Below, one piece after another: positions 1 to 5,745 of a DNA stretch of 5,884 nt; within the stretch, counting starts at the first letter, position 1; the number at the start of each line of letters is the position of its first letter. The position numbers and the translations under genes were made by a program. The notes below the pieces were generated by a model. The model was given only the letters and a program-made list of their open reading frames with translations. It was not told the DNA's origin and ran no database searches. The DNA lies in contig DHFQ01000026.1 in the NCBI GenBank assembly GCA_002402325.1, positions 1 to 5,884 on the forward strand, given 5' to 3'. This DNA comes from Candidatus Aminicenantes bacterium UBA4820. GTDB lineage: Bacteria > Acidobacteriota > UBA4820.

Positions 1-44
1 TCCCTTGAGGAATCTTCCTTGTTGAACATTTCAAATTTAAAATT

Positions 45-90
45 GTCATTCTGAACATTTCTTCATTGCTGTAGCCCTTAAAGAATCTCC
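45..90. repeat. Degenerate dispersed-repeat-like segment in the left intergenic region
   Basis: The stretch begins GTCATTCTGA and ends AAGAATCTCC. This resembles, in diverged form, a type of short intergenic repeat I recall from many bacterial genomes (GTCATTCTGA, a short variable core, then GAAGAATCTC). Just upstream, 23-32 and 52-61 share the 10-mer TGAACATTTC, and GGAATCTTCC at 9-18 resembles the repeat end, so a second decayed copy may lie at the window edge. The rest of 1-242 has no gene I can support. It holds a strong AAGGAGG at 139-145 with no start codon after it, and only very short ORFs. The assignment rests on visual similarity. Confidence 0.35.
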
Positions 91-242
91 ACTAATGTAT
101 AAGGAGAGGTGTCTTTCAAAAATCACCTTTATTCAAGAAAGGAGGCATAATTTAGCCAAATATGAAGTAAAAATGGTAATTTAATTTTAGGTCTAACAAT
201 TTCATCAAAAAATAAAGCCTGAAACCCTCTTTCACCACCCTA

Positions 243-267
243 CCCAAAATCAATGTCGGATTTTGGG
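243..267 (-). repeat. Palindromic element R1, left copy (upstream of the dedA-family gene)
   Basis: This is a perfect 9-bp inverted repeat, CCCAAAATC (243-251) and GATTTTGGG (259-267), with a 7-nt centre. Read on the minus strand from 267 to 247 it matches 5725-5745 on the + strand at 20 of 21 positions, including the non-palindromic centre. It is therefore a repeated element, not a chance hairpin. The centre contains the ATG at 253, which opens the same frame as the DedA-family gene. That ATG probably belongs to the repeat rather than being a start codon. In the gene's reading direction, the inner edge lies 36 nt before TATACT (304-309) and 60 nt before the preferred TTG start. Confidence 0.85.
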
Positions 268-303
268 ACAGCAGGAGGACTTTTATCTCTCTCAATAAAA
301 GGT

Positions 304-309
304 TATACT
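304..309 (+). promoter_or_regulatory. Candidate -10 box (TATACT) for the dedA-ftcD unit
   Basis: TATACT matches the sigma-70 -10 consensus at 5 of 6 positions and lies 9 nt before the GGAGG ribosome binding site. No good -35 hexamer lies 16-18 nt upstream; the sequence there is around TTTTAT at 281-286. A promoter here would therefore need an activator or would be weak. The same hexamer stands at an almost identical distance from the R1 element upstream of greA (37 nt there, 36 nt here), and that parallel is the main support. The predicted leader is very short. Confidence 0.3.
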
Positions 310-318
310 TCTACTTTT

Positions 319-323
319 GGAGG
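319..323 (+). promoter_or_regulatory. Ribosome binding site GGAGG that decides the dedA-family start
   Basis: GGAGG is followed by 4 nt (ATTA) and then TTG at 328. The neighbouring greA (GGAGG, AAAT, ATG) and msrAB (GGAGG, TTTA, ATG) use exactly the same motif and spacing. The upstream in-frame ATG at 253 has no Shine-Dalgarno sequence before it (the preceding 20 nt are C- and A-rich) and lies inside a repeat. Confidence 0.6.
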
Positions 324-327
324 ATTA

Positions 328-984
328 TTGGAAACCCTTAAAGAGTGGCTCAAATATCTTTATGATGCGGAGAAGTTGAAGGAATTGGTCATTTACGGAA
401 GTTATCCCGCCTTGATGGCTATTGTCTTTTCAGAAACGGGGCTTCTAATTGGCTTCTTTCTTCCAGGTGATTCTTTGCTTGTTACTGCAGGAATTCTTGC
501 CGCACAGGGGTTATTGAGCCCAATGTGGTTGATCATTCTTTTATCATTATCTGCAATTATAGGAGATAGCGTTGGCTATTCAATAGGCTTCAGGACAGGT
601 CCTTTAATTTTCAAAAAGCCTAAATCCCTTTTATTTGATCCAGAAAATTTAAATCGTGCCCACAGATTTTATGAAAAATATGGAGGAAAAACGATTGTCC
701 TCGCAAGATTTCTTCCGATTTTTAGAACATTCGCCCCTGTTGTAGCGGGTGTTGGGAAAATGCAGTATGGAAGATTTCTCTCTTATAACATCTTTGGAGG
801 GATTGGCTGGGTTGTTTTAATGATTGCTGCGGGGTATTTTCTTGGAATCATCCCGGGGGTTGATAAGCATCTTCACATAGTAATAATTCTTGTGATTGCT
901 ATCTCTTTTATCCCGGGTGTCGTTGAATATTTGAAAGAAAGGAAAAAGAAAAAGAAAGGGGTAGATTATGAAGAAAATTGTTGA
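328..984 (+). CDS. DedA-family membrane protein (SNARE-associated/VTT domain)
   Basis: This is a predicted polytopic inner-membrane protein of the DedA family. Characterised members act in proton-motive-force-linked membrane homeostasis, and some (UptA type) recycle undecaprenyl phosphate. Which substrate this one handles cannot be told from sequence. With the TTG start it has 218 residues, a typical length. Hallmarks in this numbering are Glu36 followed by FLPGDSLL (44-51), GDSVGYSIGFRTG (79-91), and ARFLPIFRTFAPVVAG (126-141), with the arginines at 127 and 133 that are conserved and functionally important in the family. Hydrophobic stretches lie at about 26-45, 50-87, 150-177 and 182-202. 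A lysine-rich tail (203-211) is probably cytoplasmic. The start was chosen for its GGAGG and for family alignment of Glu36. An ATG at 253 in the same frame would add 25 Gly/Ser-rich residues, partly encoded by repeat R1. The 3' end overlaps ftcD by 17 nt, suggesting coupled translation. Confidence 0.93.
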   Translation: METLKEWLKYLYDAEKLKELVIYGSYPALMAIVFSETGLLIGFFLPGDSLLVTAGILAAQGLLSPMWLIILLSLSAIIGDSVGYSIGFRTGPLIFKKPKSLLFDPENLNRAHRFYEKYGGKTIVLARFLPIFRTFAPVVAGVGKMQYGRFLSYNIFGGIGWVVLMIAAGYFLGIIPGVDKHLHIVIILVIAISFIPGVVEYLKERKKKKKGVDYEENC

Positions 985-2806
985 GTGCGTCCCTAACTTT
1001 TCTGAAGGTAGAGACAGGAAAATTATTGAAGAGATAGCAAAGGCGATTGAATCAGTTGAAGGGGTTGAACTTAAAGATATTGACCCGGGAAAAGAGACAA
1101 ATAGAACTGTTATGACCTTTTTTGGAGATGTAGAAAAGGTTGAAGAGGCAGCCTTTCTTGCAATAAAGAAGGCTTCTGAACTTATTGATATGACGAAGCA
1201 TAAGGGTGCTCATCCAAGAATGGGAGCAACCGATGTTTGCCCATTCATTCCCGTTTTTAATGTAACGATGGAGGAGTGTGTTGAGATTGCAAAGAGGGTA
1301 GGAAAAAGAGTTTCAGAGGAGTTAAAAATTCCCGTCTATCTTTATGAGTACGCCGCAACAAAAGAGGAGAGAAGAAACCTTGCGAACATAAGAAAGGGAG
1401 AGTATGAAGGGCTTCCAGAAAAATTAAAGGATCCAAATTGGAAACCTGACTTTGGAGAACCTGTTTTTAATCCAAAAAGCGGTGCAACGATAATCGGGGC
1501 AAGGGAGTTTTTAATCGCTTATAACGTAGATTTAAACACACTTTCAAAGGATTATGCCACAGACATTGCCTTTGAATTACGGGAAAAGGGTAGAAGTGTA
1601 AGAACGGGCGATATCAAGCCTTTTTATTTTAAAGGGAAGTTGCTCAAACACGAGAAGGATAAGTTTTATTGTGGAAGTTGTGAATTTTACTCTGAAAACA
1701 AGGAGAAACTTTTTGAGCATATTGAAAATGTGCACCAATACGATGGAAGGGAACTTTATAGGTTGAATGACATTGATCCCGATGAACTTGAAGGGGAGTC
1801 TGTAAAAAAGCCGGGACTTTTCAAGTTTGTCAAAGCAATTGGATGGGAAATCCCCGAATACAAAAGGGCTCAAATATCCATTAACCTTACAAACTACAAG
1901 GTAACGCCACCACACATAGTTTATGAAAAAGCAAAGGAACTTGCGATGGAAAGGGGAATTGTTGTTACGGGAAGCGAGATTGTTGGGCTTATTCCCCTTG
2001 AATCTTTGAAAATGGCAGGAGAGTATTACCTTGAAAAACAGAGAAGGTCAAAGGGAATCCCGATTGAGGACATTTTAGAATGTGCAATTCAAAGTTTGGG
2101 ATTAAGGGATGTTGCCCCTTTCAAAATTGAAGATAAGGTTATTGGTTATTTCAAGCCTTCGGATAAGGATTTAATTTCATTAAATTCAAAAGATTTTACA
2201 GATGAGGTTTCAAGAGAAACTCCCGCACCAGGGGGAGGGTCTGTCTCTGCACTTGCTGGAGCGCTTGGTGCCGCCCTTTCATCAATGGTTGCAAACCTCA
2301 CCTTTTCAAAAAGCGGTTATGAAAAGTACTCCTCCGAAATGGAAGAGGTTGCAAAAAAGGCACAGGAACTAAAGGATGAACTCTTACTTCAAGTTGATGA
2401 GGACAGCCGTGCCTTTTCAGAATATATGGATGCTTTAAGGCTTCCAAAGGATACCCCTGAAGAAAAAAGTTACAGAAAAGAGAAAATGGAAGAGGGTTTG
2501 AAAAAGGCTATTGCAGTTCCGCTTAAGACTGCTGAACTTTCCTTAAAATCTCTGGAAATTTTGGTTCCAGTTTGTGAAAAGGGCAACAAAAATTCTCAAA
2601 GCGATGGGGCGGTTGGAGCGCTTATGGCGTTTTCTGCGGTTACCGGGGCACTATTTAATGTAATTATAAACCTCGGTGGTATTTCCGATGAGGAATACAT
2701 AGGAGCGATGCAAAAAAGATGTGAAGAAATATATAATAAAGCCTACGCCTTAAAAGAGGATTGTCTGAAGGTTTCCTTTGAAAGAATTGGAATGAGGTTT
2801 TATTAG
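968..2806 (+). CDS. ftcD: Glutamate formimidoyltransferase / formimidoyl-THF cyclodeaminase with a zinc-finger-like insertion
   Basis: This 612-residue bifunctional cytosolic enzyme of histidine breakdown and one-carbon metabolism transfers the formimino group from formiminoglutamate to tetrahydrofolate. It then deaminates the product to 5,10-methenyl-THF and ammonia. The formimidoyltransferase N-subdomain is at 1-180 (ECVPNFSEGR at 6-15; KGAHPRMGATDVCPF with His82, matching the catalytic His82 of mammalian FTCD). The C-subdomain runs to about 390 (AQISINLTNYKVTPPH at 301-316, TGSEIVGLIPLESL at 334-347). The cyclodeaminase domain is at about 405-612 (TPAPGGGSVSALAGALGAAL at 418-437, VDEDSRAF at 476-483). 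Residues about 212-282 are an insertion relative to the compact FT domain. It contains Cys235-x2-Cys238-x12-His251-x4-His256, a zinc-finger-like pattern. Mammalian FTCD is 541 residues, so the extra length is roughly this insert. The ATG overlaps the 3' end of the dedA gene, with only a weak GGGG upstream. No hut genes are adjacent. Confidence 0.95.
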   Translation: MKKIVECVPNFSEGRDRKIIEEIAKAIESVEGVELKDIDPGKETNRTVMTFFGDVEKVEEAAFLAIKKASELIDMTKHKGAHPRMGATDVCPFIPVFNVTMEECVEIAKRVGKRVSEELKIPVYLYEYAATKEERRNLANIRKGEYEGLPEKLKDPNWKPDFGEPVFNPKSGATIIGAREFLIAYNVDLNTLSKDYATDIAFELREKGRSVRTGDIKPFYFKGKLLKHEKDKFYCGSCEFYSENKEKLFEHIENVHQYDGRELYRLNDIDPDELEGESVKKPGLFKFVKAIGWEIPEYKRAQISINLTNYKVTPPHIVYEKAKELAMERGIVVTGSEIVGLIPLESLKMAGEYYLEKQRRSKGIPIEDILECAIQSLGLRDVAPFKIEDKVIGYFKPSDKDLISLNSKDFTDEVSRETPAPGGGSVSALAGALGAALSSMVANLTFSKSGYEKYSSEMEEVAKKAQELKDELLLQVDEDSRAFSEYMDALRLPKDTPEEKSYRKEKMEEGLKKAIAVPLKTAELSLKSLEILVPVCEKGNKNSQSDGAVGALMAFSAVTGALFNVIINLGGISDEEYIGAMQKRCEEIYNKAYALKEDCLKVSFERIGMRFY

Positions 2807-3660
2807 TCCTTTTTTTCAAATTGTAGCGAGGCTGAGTTTACGCAGTATCTCAAGCCAGTAGGTTCTGGTCCATCGTTGAAAAGATGCCCAAGGTGAGCAC
2901 CACAATTCTTACAGGTTATTTCAGTCCTTACCATTCCATGCGAATAGTCGGTCTCCTTTTTAATCTCTTGAATTGAGTCATAAAAACTTGGCCAACCGCT
3001 TTTTGAATCATACTTCGCCTCTGACGAAAAAAGTGGTGCACCACAGACTACACACCTATAAATACCTTTTTCAAAGAAATTGTAATATTTGCCGGTGAAT
3101 GGTGGCTCAGTCTCTTTTAACTTAGTAACCCTGTAAGAAATATGGGAAAGATTCTTTTCGTTTTTGATTTTATTTTTACTCTTTGTAGGAATACCGCACC
3201 CCACTTTCCCATTTTTCTGATAATACTTCTGATGGTACTCTTCCGCACGGTAAAAGGGCTTCGCCATTTCAATCCGGGTTGCAATTTTCTTTTTATACTT
3301 GCCTGACTTTTCAAGTTCTTCCTTAAATTTAGTTGCAATTTTTAACTGCTTTGCCGTTGTGCAAAAGATAGCCGAACGATACTGTTCTCCAACATCAAAA
3401 CCCTGTCGATTAATAGATGTTGGGTCGTGAATTTCAAAAAATATTTCCAGAAGGTCTTTATAGGAAACCTCTGATGGATTGAAAGTTACCTTCACAGCCT
3501 CGCAATGTCCTGTATCTCCTGAACAAACTTCCCTGTATACAGGATTTTCGGTTTTTCCACCTGTATAGCCAACCTCTGTTGAAATTACTCCAGGAACATT
3601 TTGAAAAGAAAATTCAACCCCCCAAAAACAACCCGCCGCAAAAATTGCTATTTCAAACAT
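2803..3660 (-). CDS. msrAB: Fused peptide methionine sulfoxide reductase MsrA-MsrB
   Basis: This single 285-residue chain should reduce both stereoisomers of methionine sulfoxide, repairing oxidised proteins with thioredoxin-type reductant. MsrA spans about 1-157: the catalytic Cys11 lies in GCFWGVE, followed by EVGYTGGKTENP (29-40), EVCSGDTGH (44-52) and a likely resolving Cys155 near the domain end. A Lys-rich linker (about 158-172) leads to MsrB (about 173-285). That domain has zinc ligands Cys203/Cys206 and Cys250/Cys253, SGWPSF (221-226), HLGHLFNDGPEPTG (258-269) and catalytic Cys273 in RYCVNSASL. Position 221 is Ser where many MsrB proteins carry the resolving Cys (CGWPSF), so MsrB recycling probably uses another thiol. 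No signal peptide is seen, so it is cytoplasmic. The start has GGAGG 4 nt upstream. The gene order MsrA then MsrB is one of two known fusion orders. Its TAA stop overlaps the TAG of the convergent ftcD. Confidence 0.96.
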   Translation of the reverse strand: MFEIAIFAAGCFWGVEFSFQNVPGVISTEVGYTGGKTENPVYREVCSGDTGHCEAVKVTFNPSEVSYKDLLEIFFEIHDPTSINRQGFDVGEQYRSAIFCTTAKQLKIATKFKEELEKSGKYKKKIATRIEMAKPFYRAEEYHQKYYQKNGKVGCGIPTKSKNKIKNEKNLSHISYRVTKLKETEPPFTGKYYNFFEKGIYRCVVCGAPLFSSEAKYDSKSGWPSFYDSIQEIKKETDYSHGMVRTEITCKNCGAHLGHLFNDGPEPTGLRYCVNSASLQFEKKD

Positions 3661-3664
3661 TAAA

Positions 3665-3672
3665 CCTCCTTT
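3665..3672 (-). promoter_or_regulatory. Strong ribosome binding site of msrAB
   Basis: On the minus strand AAAGGAGG precedes the msrAB ATG with a 4-nt spacer (TTTA). This matches the motif and spacing at greA. Together they set the local standard used here to choose the dedA start. The site also forms the last codons of a 20-codon ORF (3722-3660) that ends in TAATG, overlapping the msrAB start by 1 nt. Confidence 0.75.
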
Positions 3673-3747
3673 ATCCCAAAAACAGCTTTATTTTCAAAAA
3701 ATTCCTGAATATTTTCCTCCATTTTTAATCTCTAATATTTTTCATTT

Positions 3748-3776
3748 GAGGAGAACAGGCATCCTCCTCTTTCAGG
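3748..3776. repeat. Hairpin and partial copy of dispersed repeat S in the xerD-msrAB spacer
   Basis: GAGGAG (3748-3753) and CTCCTC (3764-3769) form a 6-bp inverted repeat with a 10-nt loop. The segment 3762-3776 (TCCTCCTCTTTCAGG) matches 5773-5787 at 14 of 15 positions, linking this spacer to the repeat cluster at the right end. Around the small hairpin lies a wider 8-bp inverted repeat, TTCCTGAA (3702-3709) and TTCAGGAA (3771-3778). There is no T-tract on either side, so I do not call it a rho-independent terminator. Confidence 0.5.
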
Positions 3777-3815
3777 AAAAATGAGAAGAAATTTTCTTGA
3801 TTTCTATCTTTCTAT

Positions 3816-3836
3816 TAAAGTAAGTGCCTTACTTTA
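3816..3836 (-). other. AT-rich hairpin overlapping the xerD stop codon
   Basis: A perfect 9-bp inverted repeat, TAAAGTAAG (3816-3824) and CTTACTTTA (3828-3836), is separated by only 3 nt. The xerD stop codon (TAA on the minus strand, 3836-3834) lies in the first arm met by the transcript. The stem is AT-rich and is followed in the transcript by ATAGAAAG rather than a U-tract. It could stabilise the 3' end of the greA-dtd-xerD message or attenuate read-through into msrAB, but a classical terminator is not shown. Confidence 0.45.
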
Positions 3837-4724
3837 TGCTCTCGGATGGTATTTTTTGTAGACCTCTTTGAGTCTTTCCTGTTCTATGTGAGTGTAGATT
3901 TGTGTAGTTGAAATATCAGAATGGCCTAAAAGCAACTGCAAAGAACGAAGGTCGGTCCCGTTTTTCAAAAGGTGAGTCGCAAAGGAGTGCCTCAATGTGT
4001 GGGGCGAAAGGTGCTTTGTTATTCCAGCACTTCTTGCATAAGATGTTAAAAGTATCCACACATTTTGCCTCGTCATTGCTCTTCCCCTTGAAGTAACAAA
4101 AAGAGCATCGCATTCTTTACCTTTTAGAATTTTGGGCCTTGAGGTTTCAAGATAGTTTTTAATCCAATCAAGGGCAATTTCACCGACTGGAACGATCCTC
4201 TCCTTTGATCCTTTTCCCATAACAAGGAAAAATCCCATCGCTTCATTAAGATTCTTTTTACTTAGAGAAACAAGTTCAGAAACCCTCATTCCCGTTGCAT
4301 ATAAAACTTCAAGCATAGCCTTGTCTCTTATTCCTAAAACTTTTTTAGTATCAGGTGCATTTAAAAGAAGTTCAACCTCTTCCTCCGTCAAATAAGAGGG
4401 AAGAGATTTTATAGTTTTTGGAGTCTCGATATTTTCAGTTGGATCAATCTCAACAATTTTTTCAAGGAGCAAAAAACGGTAAAAGTTTCTTAAAGTTACT
4501 ATTCTTCTTGAAACGGTGGCAACACCCCTTCCAAATTTTTTTTGAAGTGAAAGATACTCTCTTATGTCATCCCTTTTAAGTTCCTTCGGAGTTTTCTTTA
4601 TTGAAAAAAATATATCTTTTAAATCGTTTTTATAAGATAAAATTGAATTGTTTGCAAGCCCTCTTTCCACAAGAAGATAATTTAGAAAAGTATCAACCTC
4701 TTCTGGTAAAATTTCTTCAGTCAT
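3834..4724 (-). CDS. xerD: Tyrosine site-specific recombinase, XerD-like
   Basis: This 296-residue chromosome-dimer-resolution recombinase should act at a dif site with FtsK. The N-terminal core-binding SAM-like domain is at about 1-90 (FLNYLLVERGLANNSILSY, 13-31). The catalytic domain follows from about 107. All catalytic residues are present: Arg147 (ATGMRVSELVSL), Lys171 (GKGSKERIVPV), His242 and Arg245 (SPHTLRHSFATHLL), His268 (LLGHSDISTTQIYTH) and nucleophile Tyr277. The C-terminus, YHPRA, matches the HHPRA end I recall for E. coli XerD, favouring XerD over XerC or a phage integrase. The ATG at 4724 overlaps the dtd stop by 8 nt (ATGACTGA) and puts the family's N-terminus in place. A TTG at 4745 in the same frame would add 7 Lys/Thr-rich residues and has no ribosome site. 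The gene is co-directional with and coupled to dtd. Confidence 0.93.
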   Translation of the reverse strand: MTEEILPEEVDTFLNYLLVERGLANNSILSYKNDLKDIFFSIKKTPKELKRDDIREYLSLQKKFGRGVATVSRRIVTLRNFYRFLLLEKIVEIDPTENIETPKTIKSLPSYLTEEEVELLLNAPDTKKVLGIRDKAMLEVLYATGMRVSELVSLSKKNLNEAMGFFLVMGKGSKERIVPVGEIALDWIKNYLETSRPKILKGKECDALFVTSRGRAMTRQNVWILLTSYARSAGITKHLSPHTLRHSFATHLLKNGTDLRSLQLLLGHSDISTTQIYTHIEQERLKEVYKKYHPRA

Positions 4725-5172
4725 TGTTTTTGTTTTTCTTTTCAAGAATTATTGTTACAGGTCCATCGTTTATTAACCCAACATCCATCATAGTTTGAAA
4801 AACACCACTTTTTACGGGGATTCCATTTTCTTTAATTTTATTGACAAAGAATTCAAAGAGAGGTTTTGCCTTTTCGGCTTTTGCTGCATTGGAAAAACTT
4901 GGCCTTGTCCCTTTTTTCAACTCTCCGCATAAAGTGAACTGGCTAACAGCAAGGATTTCGCCGCCAACATCGTTAACGCTCAAGTTCATCTTTGCCTCTT
5001 CATCTCCAAAAATTCTAATAACTGAAACTTTATCAGCGCACCACTCAACTTCTCTTTCGGTGTCATCTTCTTTAACAGCAACAAGAACAAGGAGTCCCTT
5101 TCCAATTTGGGAAACAACCTTTCCTTCAACCTCCACATAGGCAGATTTTACCCTTTGAATTACTAAAATCAC
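4717..5172 (-). CDS. dtd: D-aminoacyl-tRNA deacylase
   Basis: This 151-residue cytosolic enzyme hydrolyses D-aminoacyl-tRNAs (and mischarged glycyl-tRNA(Ala)), keeping D-amino acids out of protein synthesis. The whole chain fits the DTD fold. It shows an N-terminal VIQRVKSAYVEVEG (4-17), the active-site SQFTL (77-81), KGTRPSF (87-93), the cross-subunit Gly-cisPro motif GIPVKSG (117-123, Gly117-Pro119) and NDGPVT (135-140). Two mild deviations are Cys82 where Tyr is usual after SQFTL, and Ser122 where Thr is common in GxPVxTG. Neither removes a key group. The start is GTG, only 2 nt after the greA stop, with AGGA 6 nt upstream inside greA. The stop overlaps the xerD start. The protein works as a dimer in known members. 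Confidence 0.95.
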   Translation of the reverse strand: MILVIQRVKSAYVEVEGKVVSQIGKGLLVLVAVKEDDTEREVEWCADKVSVIRIFGDEEAKMNLSVNDVGGEILAVSQFTLCGELKKGTRPSFSNAAKAEKAKPLFEFFVNKIKENGIPVKSGVFQTMMDVGLINDGPVTIILEKKNKNND

Positions 5173-5174
5173 TT

Positions 5175-5657
5175 CTATTCCTGATCGTGTAGAGTCTTCA
5201 AAGAGACCACCTCAAAATGTCTTTGCCCGGAGGGGGTTTGAACGGTAACCTCATCACCCTCTCTTGAACCTAATAGTGATTTTCCAATAGGAGACTGAAC
5301 AGAATAAAGCCCCTTTGAAACATCCGCTTCTTCGTGAGTAACGAGTTTTACCTCAAACTCCTCATCCTTATCAAGGTCGTAAATTTTAAGAATACTTCCA
5401 TAAGCAGCCTTATCCTTCGGGATTGAGGATAGATTAACTGTTGATAAAGCGGAGAGCCTTTCCCTCAACTGTTTCACCCTTGCTTTAACAAAGGTCTGCC
5501 TTTGTAAAGCCATCTGATATTCGGCATTTTCAGAAAGGTCTCCAAGTTGCCTCGCCCTGTCAATCTCCTTTGGTAAATCCACACTCAATTCGTATTCTAA
5601 CTTTTTTAACTCTTCCTCAAGATTTTTCCTCGTCTTTTCAAGGCCATTTTCTGCCAT
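5175..5657 (-). CDS. greA: Transcription elongation factor GreA
   Basis: This 160-residue factor inserts its coiled coil into the RNA polymerase secondary channel and stimulates cleavage of backtracked RNA. The N-terminal coiled coil spans about 1-75. Its tip carries GDLSENAEY (39-47), with Asp40 and Glu43 corresponding to the catalytic acidic pair Asp41/Glu44 of E. coli GreA. The C-terminal FKBP-like domain covers about 80-160, with SPIGKSLLGSREGDEV (122-137) and TPSGQRHFEV (141-150). The length is normal for the family. The ATG is preceded by GGAGG at a 4-nt distance. It heads the minus-strand cluster with dtd (2-nt gap) and xerD. Upstream are a TATACT box and repeat element R1. The acidic tip argues for GreA/GreB rather than a Gfh-type inhibitor. 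Confidence 0.95.
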   Translation of the reverse strand: MAENGLEKTRKNLEEELKKLEYELSVDLPKEIDRARQLGDLSENAEYQMALQRQTFVKARVKQLRERLSALSTVNLSSIPKDKAAYGSILKIYDLDKDEEFEVKLVTHEEADVSKGLYSVQSPIGKSLLGSREGDEVTVQTPSGQRHFEVVSLKTLHDQE

Positions 5658-5661
5658 ATTT

Positions 5662-5710
5662 CCTCCAAACTATACTCTATAAGTATAAAATAAAAATCAA
5701 AAAAGTGGAA
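5662..5710 (-). promoter_or_regulatory. greA leader: candidate promoter and ribosome binding site
   Basis: On the minus strand TATACT (5687-5682) is a good -10 match, with a poor -35 (TTCCAC, 5710-5705) at 17 nt. The predicted transcription start is near 5675, and GGAGG follows at 5666-5662. The -10 lies in a 6-bp inverted repeat, TATACT (5671-5676) and AGTATA (5682-5687), with a 5-nt centre. This could be an operator, or simply a second -10-like hexamer facing the other way. The weak -35 and the R1 element upstream mirror the dedA promoter region. Confidence 0.4.
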
Positions 5711-5724
5711 GAGTGCGGCAATTA

Positions 5725-5745
5725 CCCAAAATCCGATATTGATTT
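5725..5745 (+). repeat. Palindromic element R1, right copy (upstream of greA)
   Basis: This matches the reverse complement of 247-267 at 20 of 21 positions; the single difference is T at 5737 against C. The first arm, CCCAAAATC, is intact. The second diverges after GATTT (ATAT here, TGGG in the left copy), so the hairpin is lost. Relative to greA it has the same orientation as the left copy has to the dedA gene. It is 37 nt from TATACT and 67 nt from the greA ATG. Confidence 0.8.

Noticed and set aside
95..184. A 29-codon ORF starting at ATG 95
   Set aside because: There is no ribosome site before the ATG and no recognisable domain, and it lies within repeat-like intergenic DNA.
1577..1915. 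Antisense ORF inside ftcD
   Set aside because: The sense strand here encodes strongly conserved FT-domain motifs. The antisense product has no family features and no ribosome site.
2807..2820. Rho-independent terminator for ftcD at the run of seven T
   Set aside because: No stable hairpin precedes it, and the bases encode the last residues of msrAB.
3664..3700. msrAB promoter formed by TTGAAA (3698-3693) and GATAAA (3676-3671)
   Set aside because: The -10 would overlap the ribosome site, and transcription would start at or after the ATG, leaving no leader for the strong GGAGG.
4725..4745. TTG at 4745 as the xerD start
   Set aside because: There is no ribosome site. It adds 7 Lys/Thr-rich residues and enlarges the overlap with dtd. 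The ATG at 4724 gives the normal family N-terminus.
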